This document shows positions 52,085 to 61,541 of a stretch of 64,000 bases of DNA, piece by piece. The first letter of the stretch is position 1. Each line of letters starts with the position of its first letter. The notes below the pieces were generated by a model that was given only the letters and a program-made list of their open reading frames with translations, had not been told where the DNA came from and did not search any database. Source of the DNA: Liolophura sinensis (Eukaryota > Mollusca > Polyplacophora > Chitonida > Chitonidae); contig NC_088301.1 in NCBI RefSeq assembly GCF_032854445.1, positions 53,247,187 to 53,311,186 of the forward strand. The letters are read 5' to 3'. A program made the translations under genes and the position numbers.

Positions 52085-52310
52085 GACTAAAATTACACAA
52101 ATTCTGTGAGTAAAAGTGCCTAATCTGTGCGTCGAAACAGACATTCGTATGCCAACCGTCATCCAAGATGGACGTTCCAGATCAATAATCGCAAACCAGT
52201 TTCTAATACGACATTTAATATAAGCCACAAAAGAAGTAAGAAAGAGTATAACGTACGAAAATAAGACGGAATCATACAAAGAGAAACAGTCAACAATTTT
52301 CAATGATGTT
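52085..52310 (-). mobile_element. Penelope-like element tail fragment, reverse orientation
   Basis: On the minus strand the order is CATTGAAAATTGTTGACTGT, GCGATTATTGATCTGGAACG, then GGCATACGAATGTCTG. This matches the end of the copies at 51100 and at 55326-55500. No reverse transcriptase is attached here. Confidence 0.55.
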
Positions 52311-52569
52311 CAAAGATGCAAACTATGTTCTAGGCGAAACCAGACAGAGCCCTGTGAAACCCAAGACCATCGCAGCCTGCTGCCAGAGAGGCCGAACTCA
52401 CTGAGACCGCATTGGCGAGAGGCTTCTGGGTCATCGCGCCGCGCTGGCGTGCTACCACCCTCGGCCAAGGAGGCGTTGTGTTAGTATATAAGTTATCGAT
52501 AACAACAGATGTTATCCATTTAATAAGCTGAACACTGCAGAGTAAGCCATGGACATCTCTCAATTTGGA

Positions 52570-53470
52570 CGACCTCTCATTTCGAAAAAAAGCCATTGAC
52601 TTTAGTAAATGAGCTAATTGTCATCTCATTTAGGAGAAGACACTTGGCATCTCTTATTTCATAAGAGACAATGGGCAGCTCTAATTTCGGAAGAGACAAT
52701 TGGCATCTCTGATTTGGGAAGAGACAATGGGCATGTCTGATTTCGGAAGAGACAATGAACACCTCTTATACCTTAAGATACACGAAGCATCACTGATTTC
52801 GGAAGAGACAATGAACATCTCATACTTTAAGATACACGAAGCATCTCTGATTTCAGAAGAGACAATGAGCATCTCTGATTTCAGAAGAGGCAATGAGCAT
52901 CTCTGATTTCGGAAGAGACAATGAACACCTCTTATACCTTAAGATACACGAAGCATCTCTGATTTCAGAAGAGACAATGAGCATCTCCTATTTCAGGAGA
53001 GACAATATGTATCTCATTTTGGAAGAAACAATCGGCTTCTCTCATTTCAGAAGAGACAATGAGCATCTCATATCTTGGAAGAGACAATCGGCTTCTTTCA
53101 TTTAGGAAGAGACAATGGGCATCAACCATTATGGCGGATGCAATGAACATCACTCAGTAGGTGTCATGAACATTAATCATTAAGGAAGATGTCATGAACA
53201 TTACTTATTGTGGAGGAGACCTAATGCCAGTAATTACGAGTGGTCATTATGACATAACCTCTAAGGGATAAAGGGAACAAACGCAGAAACCATGAACATC
53301 AATCACCAAGCAGGAAGCCATGGACATTACTCGATACGGAGGATTCCATGAACTCTACTCGTTATGGAGGAAGGCATGAATATCACTCATTACGCAGGAA
53401 GCAGAGAACATCATTCATTACGGAGGATTCCATGAACAATACTCGCATTACGGAGAATGCCATGAACGCC
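52570..53470. repeat. 28-bp degenerate minisatellite with higher-order structure
   Basis: The unit is close to GACAATGAGCATCTCTGATT followed by TCGGAAGA. It repeats from about 52600 to 53150, then decays into related CATGAACATCA.TCATTA units out to about 53470. A longer variant with CTTATACCTTAAGATACACG recurs about every 85-170 bases, showing block duplication of several units. Open frames rich in Glu/Ser or Leu/Ser on both strands here come from the repeat. Confidence 0.9.
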
Positions 53471-54295
53471 ACCTCTACGTTTTAAAGGATCACTTTTAGT
53501 TCAGCTTTTAAGGTTTCTTATCATTATTTCTTATTTCTTTGATTGGGTGAAGGACGTACTGAAGAATTTTCCCCTTATATGCCAGTGGTCAGGTTTATTG
53601 GTGGAAGAAATGAATGCGCTAGGAGCATCGCCGCTGTCGTCATTAATATCTACGTGAATACATATCCAAGCATATTAACTTATATGACAGGTAGATAAGA
53701 TACTTATTTTCTTGTCGAAGAGATTTTGTGAAGGAAATACTAGCAATATAATTAAATACGTACAGCATAGAGAGTGTGATAGTTGGCAATTGGCCACACA
53801 GTAACCGGTGAAATATGGGTTAAGTTACCTCAATAATGGTTTTATTCTAACTGTTCGCGATATACCAGCCATTCACGATTCTTTTGTAAATATCTATAGT
53901 TTTGTCACCGTCATATTGGTTAAGTAATCTTAGGATTCAGCAAGGAGGTCTGTAGTGTCCACGAAGTACTCTCTTCCATGGATGTTATAATTATCAGATG
54001 ATTGTTTTGGTAATGTTCACCAGAGGCATACAGAAATCTCCATTTATGTTCTTCTAGGTAAATTTCATCCTCTGTAAGCGTAGCTTTTCTCGAAGGGCCC
54101 ATCAGCTTAGCAAAAGTGTTAAAACTTGATTATTTGGCCTCATTGTATTTGAGCAGATGATGGTAGTTGGTGCATCAACCAGAATGATAGCAGTGGATAA
54201 CTAAATAGGCGTAAATTTTGCTTGTGCTTTGTACAATGCTTATACTATCCAAAATGCTCTGGTTTTGCTTCTTGTTTTTCTACCATACAAACATA

Positions 54296-55042
54296 TGTAC
54301 CATACATACACCGTCTATAATAATTGTGTTATATTTTGTTATATTTCTTTTTATTTGTAACTGTCTGACCTACATATCTCTCTCGATGTACTTCAAAACC
54401 TGCACTGTAATTCAGTCGAGCATTCTCGAGGCTTCGATGTTAATGAGTTTTGTGTCATTGTAAATAGAGTGTACATTCCGAAAATATGTATTGGAGTTGT
54501 AAACATGTTTAAGATCAAACCATCAAGAATTTTCTTTTACGTTAGTCTATAAATATTAGGAACGGAGTTGTGAAGCTCGCAGTCATTCATTCACTTCCAC
54601 TTGGCATTCACTGTGAAGGATTTTGCCGGGTTTGGCGATATCGGCTTTCACGCCATTCGCCATTCGTACTCCATTTTCTGTACAGAGCACTTTGTGAGAT
54701 TGCGTTTCGCACGTGCTATTGTTTTTGAGACGTTTTTGGAGCTTGTATCGCTCGGTTTCTCTTTGTGTCATTACGTACAGTTCATCCCAGTTTACCCTGA
54801 AAGTGACTTTGTGAATATTTCGGAGGAAACATACATATACAGCTCGGCATCATAGACGCTACTGTCAACCCGCAAGCCCTGTCTTATTTGTATTGTTTTG
54901 TTTAACATTGTCAGCTGTATTATTTGTCTATTTTGTTAAAATATATGTACCTAACGTATTCAAGCGTCTTCGTGTCTTTTTGTTTGATCGTGTGTAAGCC
55001 AGTTGTTTCTCATCTTTACTCTCCGATAGTGGTACCCTTACA
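54296..55042 (+). repeat. 5' LTR
   Basis: Begins near TGTACCATACATACACCGTC and ends TACCCTTACA. It shares with the 3' LTR long blocks such as GTCATTGTAAATAGAGTGTA, TACGTTAGTCTATAAATAT and TTTACCCTGAAAGTGACTTT. TATAAATA at 54548-54555 is a likely core promoter. The left edge is approximate. Confidence 0.7.
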
Positions 55043-55045
55043 TAC

Positions 55046-55062
55046 TGGGGGCTTGTCCGGGA
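55046..55062 (+). promoter_or_regulatory. Primer-binding site, proline-tRNA-like
   Basis: TGGGGGCTTGTCCGGGA follows the 5' LTR by three bases. It differs at one position from the sequence complementary to the 3' end of tRNA-Pro that is used as a primer site by many retroelements. Confidence 0.75.
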
Positions 55063-55199
55063 ACTATAGCATGCTTGTGCTAGATTGTACGGCGTTAATC
55101 GTCAGCTTGCTTAGCGATGTTTTGGTTCCTGTTTTGGATCAGAGATTCACTTTTTCTAAAACTATTTATATAGTTTCTTTGTACACTACATTGAGTCAT

Positions 55200-55325
55200 T
55201 ATGGCTGGGTAATTTAATGTAGATTCATTCCTTGATAGTGAAGATTTGTCAGTTGTTAAGTTGTCTAAGTTAAGAAAGGCAGATTTAAGGAAAATATCTG
55301 ACAAGATTGAATTAGATTTAAATGT
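55200..55325 (+). pseudogene. Start of gag, truncated
   Basis: ATGGCTGGGTAATTT opens a gag-like frame containing an early stop, then VKLSKLRKADLRKISDKIEL. It breaks off at about 55325, where the reverse-oriented Penelope-like tail begins. The rest of gag and any protease are not found. Confidence 0.5.
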
Positions 55326-57540
55326 AAGCTTCATTTCCGACATTCGTATACCATTCGTAGTCCGTAAAGGGTGTCGATAATCGCAAGATGCATTTCCAAA
55401 ACAACGTTTAACACTAGCTCCTAAAGACAAAGGTATATAAGAAATTATACAAAAAGGAAAAAAAGCCGGTAACAAACAAGAGAGAAGCGGTCATCAGTTT
55501 TCAATGATTCCGGGCAGACAATGAGTATTCCACTCATGAATTCCATATCAAAGTTCAAATTCGTAGTCCGTGAATGAGTTCCAGGTCAAATAATAATTAA
55601 ACAAGTATCTCAGTCGCGCTTTAATTGCAACTGTTCATAAAGGCATCATGCTGTTGTAATTAGCATGGCTGTCTTTATGGCCCCTAGCCCCAGGTTAAGC
55701 GGTATTAGATACAGTTTGAAAATGACGAGCGTTACAGACCCTAACCGATCAGATTGTGATTCAAAAGTAACGGACGATTACGTCTTTCCCGTTAATATGT
55801 AAAGATCTCATGTTACAAGAGGCGCCATCTATGATGTGACATACAAGATAGACGGTTACACTGGGCAAGCAGTGCCATCTATGTTGTTAAATACCTTGTA
55901 CATGATAGATATGTACATAGGGATAACAGCGCCGTCTATGTGGTTGATCACAATGCAGATCGCCAGAGATTCTGAACGCTCTGTCCATACCTGCCAACGA
56001 GAGTGTTATACTCATTGTAATATTTGAGAAACTTAGAATGAAGGCGTTTGATGGAGTATCCTTGACAAACTAGTTTTTGAACTAGCAACTTGTGACGCAG
56101 ATTGAAGTCATCACAATTTACGCAAGATCTGACAAGACGAGATATGTATACGCCATTTGCAGGACCCTTTCGTATATTGCTATCTAAATAAGGATAATTT
56201 ACAATATCAAAATTGAAATTATCCCTTTTGTCGTAAAGGCGGCGTGAAAGGAGACCTTGTTCGTTTTTGTACAGATATAGATCCAAATAAGATGTACCAT
56301 CAGGACTATCTATTGTCTCCTTTAAATCCAATGAAGGCGGATAGATTTCCTTCACCGCTTCAGCAATATGGGGATTATTTAACGCCAGTAGATCATCAGT
56401 ATACGGCTTGGTAAATAAAAAGGATCGAGCTTTAAAGATATTACTTTTAAGTAATTTCTGCATATAGTCGTATTCATATGAAAACAGGTATAGGTTTGCC
56501 AAAAGAGGCGCACAATCGGTACCCATTGGAATACCTATGCACTGTTGGTAAATGGTATATCCGAATTTCACATAGATGTTATTAATGAGAAATTCAAGTA
56601 ATTCAGTGAATAATGTAACATCCCTTGAGTGGTAACCTTTATAAAGAGTAGAACTAAAGAAAGCCGTATTGCTTCTGACGTTAATGTAACGGTGACTTGT
56701 TTTAGTAAATACCGAGACAATTAACGACGATATTCTTTCAATAAGATCTTTGTGAGGAATCGTAGTATAGAGAGTAGAGAAATCCCATGTGGATACGTCT
56801 TTGTACGGTATATGCATATGAGCATCGAGTTCTTCTGTAAGACGTTTGGAGTTGTTAAGAATCCACATGCAGTTGACACCTGAATTTTTTGTTATGGCAC
56901 AACAATACTTATTCCAAAATGACTTTACTTCTTGTAACGCTCTCGTAAGTAGGGTTGACAAGAGTTTGGTGGTAAAGCTTCTTGAACCTGCAATAAATCG
57001 AGCCTTTTATGGAGATTTATGCGTTTTAGGAATCCAGTAAAGTTGTGGTATTTCTGTGTGATGGGTAGGTATATTTATGCGCCTTTCTTTTTTGTGTTTG
57101 TTAAATAGTTTCTCCAGAGTACATGTAGTAGCAGAATACGTGGATGTCGTTGTAGATGCACATAGCTCTTGAACAAGAATTTGATAATAATAATTCTTGC
57201 AAATAAAGATGACATTATTAGGAGCCTTGTCTGCTACAGTGATGACAAATTTACCATGAAGGTCAGCGAGTGTTTCTTGCACAGTGGCATCCTTCAGAAC
57301 TTGTTTAACTTTAGGTAGAGCATCAATGTCCAGACGGTGTATAGTTAAACTAACTTTCTTTTTGACAATCTCAAGCCAATCGTTAAGTACCGAAGAATCC
57401 ACTTCCTCCCGTTTTGACCATTTTTTAACATACTCCTCAAGTGCCGAGATGATATTTTTTTTGTTTGATCGAATGTTGACATTTCTCTTTTCTCTATACT
57501 TAGGACCCCTCACAAAGAGATTCCTTAGATCATGATTCTA
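55326..57540 (-). mobile_element. Penelope-like retroelement inserted inside the LTR element
   Basis: The element reads on the minus strand from about 57540 (5') to 55326 (3'). Its reverse transcriptase is nearly intact. The 3' part after the coding region carries the tail sequences that are also found alone at 50555-51105 and 52085-52310, which shows where the family ends. The left junction falls inside the gag frame of the LTR element. At the right end LTR-element sequence resumes in the region before integrase, so gag/protease sequence was lost around the insertion. A GIY-YIG endonuclease, expected downstream in complete Penelope elements, was not recognised. Confidence 0.6.
55948..57513 (-). 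pseudogene. Penelope-like reverse transcriptase with one in-frame stop
   Basis: Two open parts in the same frame, 57513-57007 and 57006-55948, are separated only by a TAA at 57009-57007, giving about 520 codons. The N-terminal part has HGKFVITVADKAPNNVIFIC and LYWIPKTHKSP. The main part has DFSTLYTTIPH (around residue 60 of the 337-codon segment), QQCIGIPMGTDCAPLLANLY (around 140) and the catalytic YTDD box (around 187), followed by SYLDLYLY and LYDKRDNFNFDIVNYPY. These are the fingers and palm of an RT-like enzyme of the Penelope type. The 5' end is cut at the junction with the LTR element. Apart from the stop it is well conserved, so the copy is fairly young. Confidence 0.75.
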
Positions 57541-57599
57541 AGACCTAGGGAGAAGGAGACAATTCTTCTATTAATATTGGGTATTTAGCGGGTAATATT

Positions 57600-59230
57600 A
57601 ATTTGGCTGAAACGTTCTTTCATGATATTGATTATGTGGAGGGTGGTCAGGATTTAGACAGAACTGTGTTCTCTCGATCTGGTGAGCTTAAACAACAACA
57701 GTCAGATTCTGAATTAAGAGAATTAAGTAAGTCTGCTTTATCTGTGGAGGAAATAGTTGAGGTACCTGTTGGCTATTACATGGAGGATGAGTTGTTGATC
57801 AGAAAGCATGGACCCTTCCTGTATCAGCTAACGATGATTGGGCAATTTTTAATCAAGTTGTCTTATCTCCAAATTATAGACAGGAAGTACCTAGGGTAGC
57901 TCATGAGATTCCAATAGGTGGACATTTAGACATTAGAAAGTAAGATTCACGAGGATGTGGGTAATTTCTGTAGGACATGTCACACCTGTCAGCTGGTAGG
58001 GAAACCCCAGCAGAGTGTAAGATCTGCACGATTAATTCCCATTCCTGCTTTTGGTGAACCTTTTAGCAAGGTACCCATTGATTGCGTTGGTCCATTACCC
58101 AGAACTTAGTCAGGATGCAAGTATCTTTTGACTATTATGGGTACAGCTACTAGGTTTCCGGAAGCTATCCCACTGAAACAGACAACTACTCCTCAGGCAG
58201 TTAATAGTCTATGACAGTTTTTCATCAGGTATGGTTTACCTATGGAAACACAATGTGGCCAGGGTCAAATTGTATTCTAGGCTTATTTCAGGAAGTTATG
58301 TATCTGCTGAGGATTAAGCTGCTAAAATCCACACCTTATCACTGTCAATCCCGCGGGACTTGAAAAGATACCACCAAACCATGAAGAGTGCTGTACGAGC
58401 ATATTGTATAGAATATCCTGAACACTGGGACAAGGGGATTTTTGTATTGTATTTGCATATGTATTGTTTGCCACTAGGGCTACTCCTAATGAGTCCACTG
58501 GGATTAGTCCATTTGAGTTGGTGTATGGTCATGAGGTTAGAGGTTGCGTTGGTCCATTACCCAGAACTAAGTCAGGATGCAAGTATCTTTTGACTATTAT
58601 GGGTATAGCTACTAGATTTCCGGAAGCCATCCCACTGAAATAGATAACTTCGCCTCAGAAAGTTAATAGTCTATGACAGTTTTTCACCAGGTATGGTTTA
58701 CCAGGGGTCAAATTATTTCAGATAGTTATGTTTCAGCTGAGGATTAAGCACCTTAAATGCACAGCTTAGTGGTGTACGGTCATGAGGTTAGAAGTCCTTG
58801 AGCTTTGACGAAGGTCAGAAGGGAATTTATTACAGAATATTTCCCAGTTTCGGTATAGGCCTGGGAGATAACTCGTGCTAATGCGAAGGCCTCTCAGGCG
58901 AAAATGAAGCTATCCTACGACAAGAAGGCTAAACAAAGAAGATTTCTCCTAGGGATCATGTTCTAGTTTTGCTGTCCATACTCATGGACCGCTTAAGGCC
59001 AAGATTAATGGACCGCATCAGGTGGTGAAAGACGTTAACGATGTTAACTACATTATTAGCACACCTGATCACAGGAAAACTGAATGAGTATGTCACATTA
59101 ATATGCTCAAGAAGTACAATTCCCGTGACGCAAGTCAGCCTGTAGGTGTGGCCAGCAAAGTAGTAAATCATGTAGAGGAGAGTGGTGAGTTGTCTACTAC
59201 ATGTACTGAGCCCAAAGAGCCATGTAGCTT
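57600..59230 (+). pseudogene. Integrase region of the LTR element (multiply broken, internally duplicated)
   Basis: The segment before integrase contains VPVGYYMEDELLIRKHGP, followed in other frames by a His/Cys zinc-binding N-terminus (VAHEIPIGGHLDIRK, then CRTCHTCQLVGKP). The catalytic core shows the first Asp in IDCVGPL and TRFPEAIPLKQ, but the second catalytic block is replaced by unrelated residues. A later part has a YHQTMKSAVRAYC-like helix and SPFELVYGHEV. The region 58080-58541 is partly repeated at 58542-58795. Frame changes and stops are frequent throughout. Confidence 0.7.
58080..58795 (+). repeat. Tandem duplication inside the integrase region
   Basis: TTGCGTTGGTCCATTACCCA begins both copies, at about 58082 and 58544. 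Both continue through TCAGGATGCAAGTATCTTTT and CAGGTATGGTTTACC to CATGAGGTTAGA. The second copy is shorter because its middle part is deleted. They differ at scattered bases, so the duplication is not a recent assembly slip. Confidence 0.85.
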
Positions 59231-59439
59231 TCAAGTTGATTTGTTAGAATCTAAGTTGGATAACTCACGAGCAATTTAGATGAAAGGTCAAGTCATCTTT
59301 CTAAGTTAGAGACAGGATATTTGTAAGTTGTTCGAGACTTATCCTAAGATATATTCGGAAGTAAAAAGTTGTACTAGTACATGATGTAAATGTAGGAGAG
59401 GCTGTGCCTATCAAACAGCACCCCTCCTAAATAGTTACT

Positions 59440-60590
59440 ACTACGAAGGGATTATAAAGCCTAGCCAGGGTGACTGGCGTTCACCATTTGTAGTTATCCC
59501 TAAGCCCGATGGTTCTATACGCTTATGGGTGGATTACAGAAAGATCAATACTGTAACCAATACGGATTTTTATCATATCCTATTCGTATTGAGAATTTAT
59601 ATTGCTGGGGTAGGAAATGCCAAGTTTATTACTAAGATTGATCTTCTTAAGGGTTACAGACAGGTATCTTTGACAGATAGGGATAAGGAGGTATCTGCCT
59701 TTGCTACTCCTTCGGGATTTTATCACTTTCGTGTCACACCGTTTGGCATGTAGTGCGGCGAGGTTTCAGTGGCTAACCAATAAGACTGGACTTTTCTACA
59801 GCCTACACCTGTGACATTTTTAACGTGAGTAACACGCGGGAAGACCATTGTAAACATCTGGAGAAAATATTCTCTAGATTGTCTGCATTAGGTTTAGTGA
59901 TTAATCTCGAGAAGACAGAATTTGTCAAAGGACAAGTGACATACCTTTGTCATGAGGTTGGCGGTGGACAGGTAGTCTCACGTTTAGCTAAAGTCAAAGC
60001 CACACTGGATTTATCAGTGGTAGCCTGTAAAAAAGACATTCTTAGAGTGCTTGGAGTGTGCGGTTTTCATAGCAAGTTTGTACCCAATTTCAGCGACGTT
60101 GCTGCTCCATTGACTCAGTTGCTTAAAACGAGTGTCAAGTTTGTGTGGTCGGATAAGTCAGTCAGCTTTTGATAGGTTAAAGACCATTCTATCTAATCCT
60201 CCTATTTTGAAAGCTTCAAATGTTAGCCGTTCTTTTAAGACGGCAGTGGACGTTAGTGACATCGGAGTAGGAGCTGTCTTACTCCAGGAAGGAGAGCATG
60301 GGATAGAACAGCTTGTGATTTACTTCTCTAGGAAGTTAAATAAACATCAAGAGTAGGAGGCATTAGGCCTTGTGCTGGCTGTACAGCATTTCGAAGTGTA
60401 TTTGACCAGTAGTTCTGGTAATGTTACTTTGTATACTGATCACAACCCTTTGGTGTTCTTAGAGAAGGTTAACAACAAAAAATCAGAGATTATTGCCATG
60501 GTCACTGACCTCACAGCCTTATGCTCTAGAAATTGTATATATTGCTGGTAAGGATAACATTGTGGTTGACATGCTATCCAGAGCTTGATT
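59440..60590 (+). pseudogene. Reverse transcriptase/RNase H region of the LTR element (broken)
   Basis: Recognisable parts are VVIPKPDGSIRLWVDYRKIN, FITKIDLLKGYRQVSLTDRD and ATPSGFYHFRVTPFGM (59490-59750), then a frame-changed thumb with HLEKIFSRLSALGLVINLEK (59825-60172). An RNase H-like segment follows with FKTAVDVSDIGVGAVLLQEG and YFSRKLNKHQE (60132-60356), ending near KDNIVVDMLSRA. The expected catalytic YxDD box between 59760 and 59830 is lost, so the enzyme could not be active. Confidence 0.8.
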
Positions 60591-60716
60591 GACATTTGTG
60601 TATATATCTTTGTGTGTGTTCATATATCCCTTAAAACATCATTTTGTCATTATTGTATATATGTGCTACATTTAGTGATTGTAAAGATTACCGTACTTAT
60701 GTACAGTTATCTTTTC

Positions 60717-60728
60717 TTTAGGGGGAAG
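60717..60728 (+). promoter_or_regulatory. Polypurine tract before the 3' LTR
   Basis: TTTAGGGGGAAG directly precedes the TGTTAGGTATAC start of the 3' LTR, the usual position of the plus-strand primer. Confidence 0.75.
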
Positions 60729-61541
60729 TGTTAGGTATACCGTCTGTAAACATTTTATTTTATTTTATTATTTTTTGTTCCTTGCACATTTTTCTCTCTG
60801 TGTAAGTTAAAGTCGAGCGTTCTTGAGGCTTCGGTGTTTGTGAGTTTATTGTCATTGTAAATAGAGTGTACATTCTGGAAATGCGTATTGGAGTTGTAAA
60901 CATGTTGATTAAACCACCCAGAATTTTCGTTTACGTTAGTCTATAAATATGAGCGACGCATTTTGTGAAGCTCGTAGTCATTCATTCAGGCGCAATTGTA
61001 AGCAGTCTTTTAATCAAGTCCATTTAAGAGCAGTATTTTTACTCCCATTCACTGTGAAGGATTTTTGCTGCGTGTGGAGATGTCGGCTTTCACGCTATTT
61101 TTGGAGACGTTTTGGAACTTGTATCGGTCAGTGTCTCTGTGTGCCATTACGTACATTTCATCTTAGTTTACCCTGAAAGTGACTTTGTGTATATTTCGGA
61201 GGAAACATACATCGACAGCTCGGCATCACGGACGTTACTGTCAACCCGACAAGTTACACACATTTACAAGCAGATGGGGAATAAACCACTTATCGGACTC
61301 TCATCCGTAGATTGAGGAACACATCTTAAATGTGGATTCTGTATTTACGTGGACCGACTCGGTGTATTATCGTCAGTTGTATTATTTGTCTATTTTGTTT
61401 TAATATATTTATTGAACTTATTCAGGCGTCTTCGTGTTTCATCGTGTTTTGTTTCATCTTGTGTAAGGCCTACCGCTGATCTTAGAGTTAGACAAGCCAT
61501 TTGATTTTCATCTGTGCTCTCCGTTACTGGTACCTTATACA
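60729..61541 (+). repeat. 3' LTR
   Basis: Starts TGTTAGGTATACCGTCTGTA and ends near GGTACCTTATACA. It contains TATAAATA at about 60943 and AATAAA at about 61277. Compared with the 5' LTR it has an extra block of roughly 100 bases around 61255-61370 and many substitutions. Confidence 0.75.

Larger units (their letters stand above)
45610..54295. other. Gene-poor, repeat-rich intergenic region
   Basis: No coding exon can be supported across 8.7 kb. It contains SINE fragments, a 29-bp direct repeat (48266-48294 and 48678-48706, 27 of 29 identical by eye), copies of a Penelope-element tail (50555-51105 and 52085-52310) and the 28-bp minisatellite at 52570-53470. The remaining sequence is AT-rich and I recognise nothing in it. 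Confidence 0.5.
54296..61541 (+). mobile_element. Decayed LTR retrotransposon, Ty3/Gypsy type with integrase before reverse transcriptase (Gmr1-like)
   Basis: Two related LTRs (54296-55042 and 60729-61541) enclose, in order, a tRNA-type primer site, the start of gag, integrase-type coding remnants (57600-59230), reverse transcriptase/RNase H-type remnants (59440-60590) and a polypurine tract. In ordinary Gypsy elements integrase comes last; the Gmr1 group is the known exception. The coding parts are split by many stops and frame changes and cannot make a working protein. The two LTRs differ by substitutions and by an extra block in the 3' copy, so the insertion is old. A Penelope-like element of about 2.2 kb lies inside it in reverse. 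The host is an animal, and no envelope-type gene is visible. Confidence 0.8.

Noticed and set aside
52577-53153. Open frames on both strands rich in Glu/Ser or Leu/Ser
   Set aside because: They are translations of the 28-bp minisatellite; there is no start context, splice context or family resemblance.
55095-55475. 126-codon minus-strand frame
   Set aside because: It spans the junction between the LTR element and the Penelope-like tail and therefore mixes two unrelated sequences.
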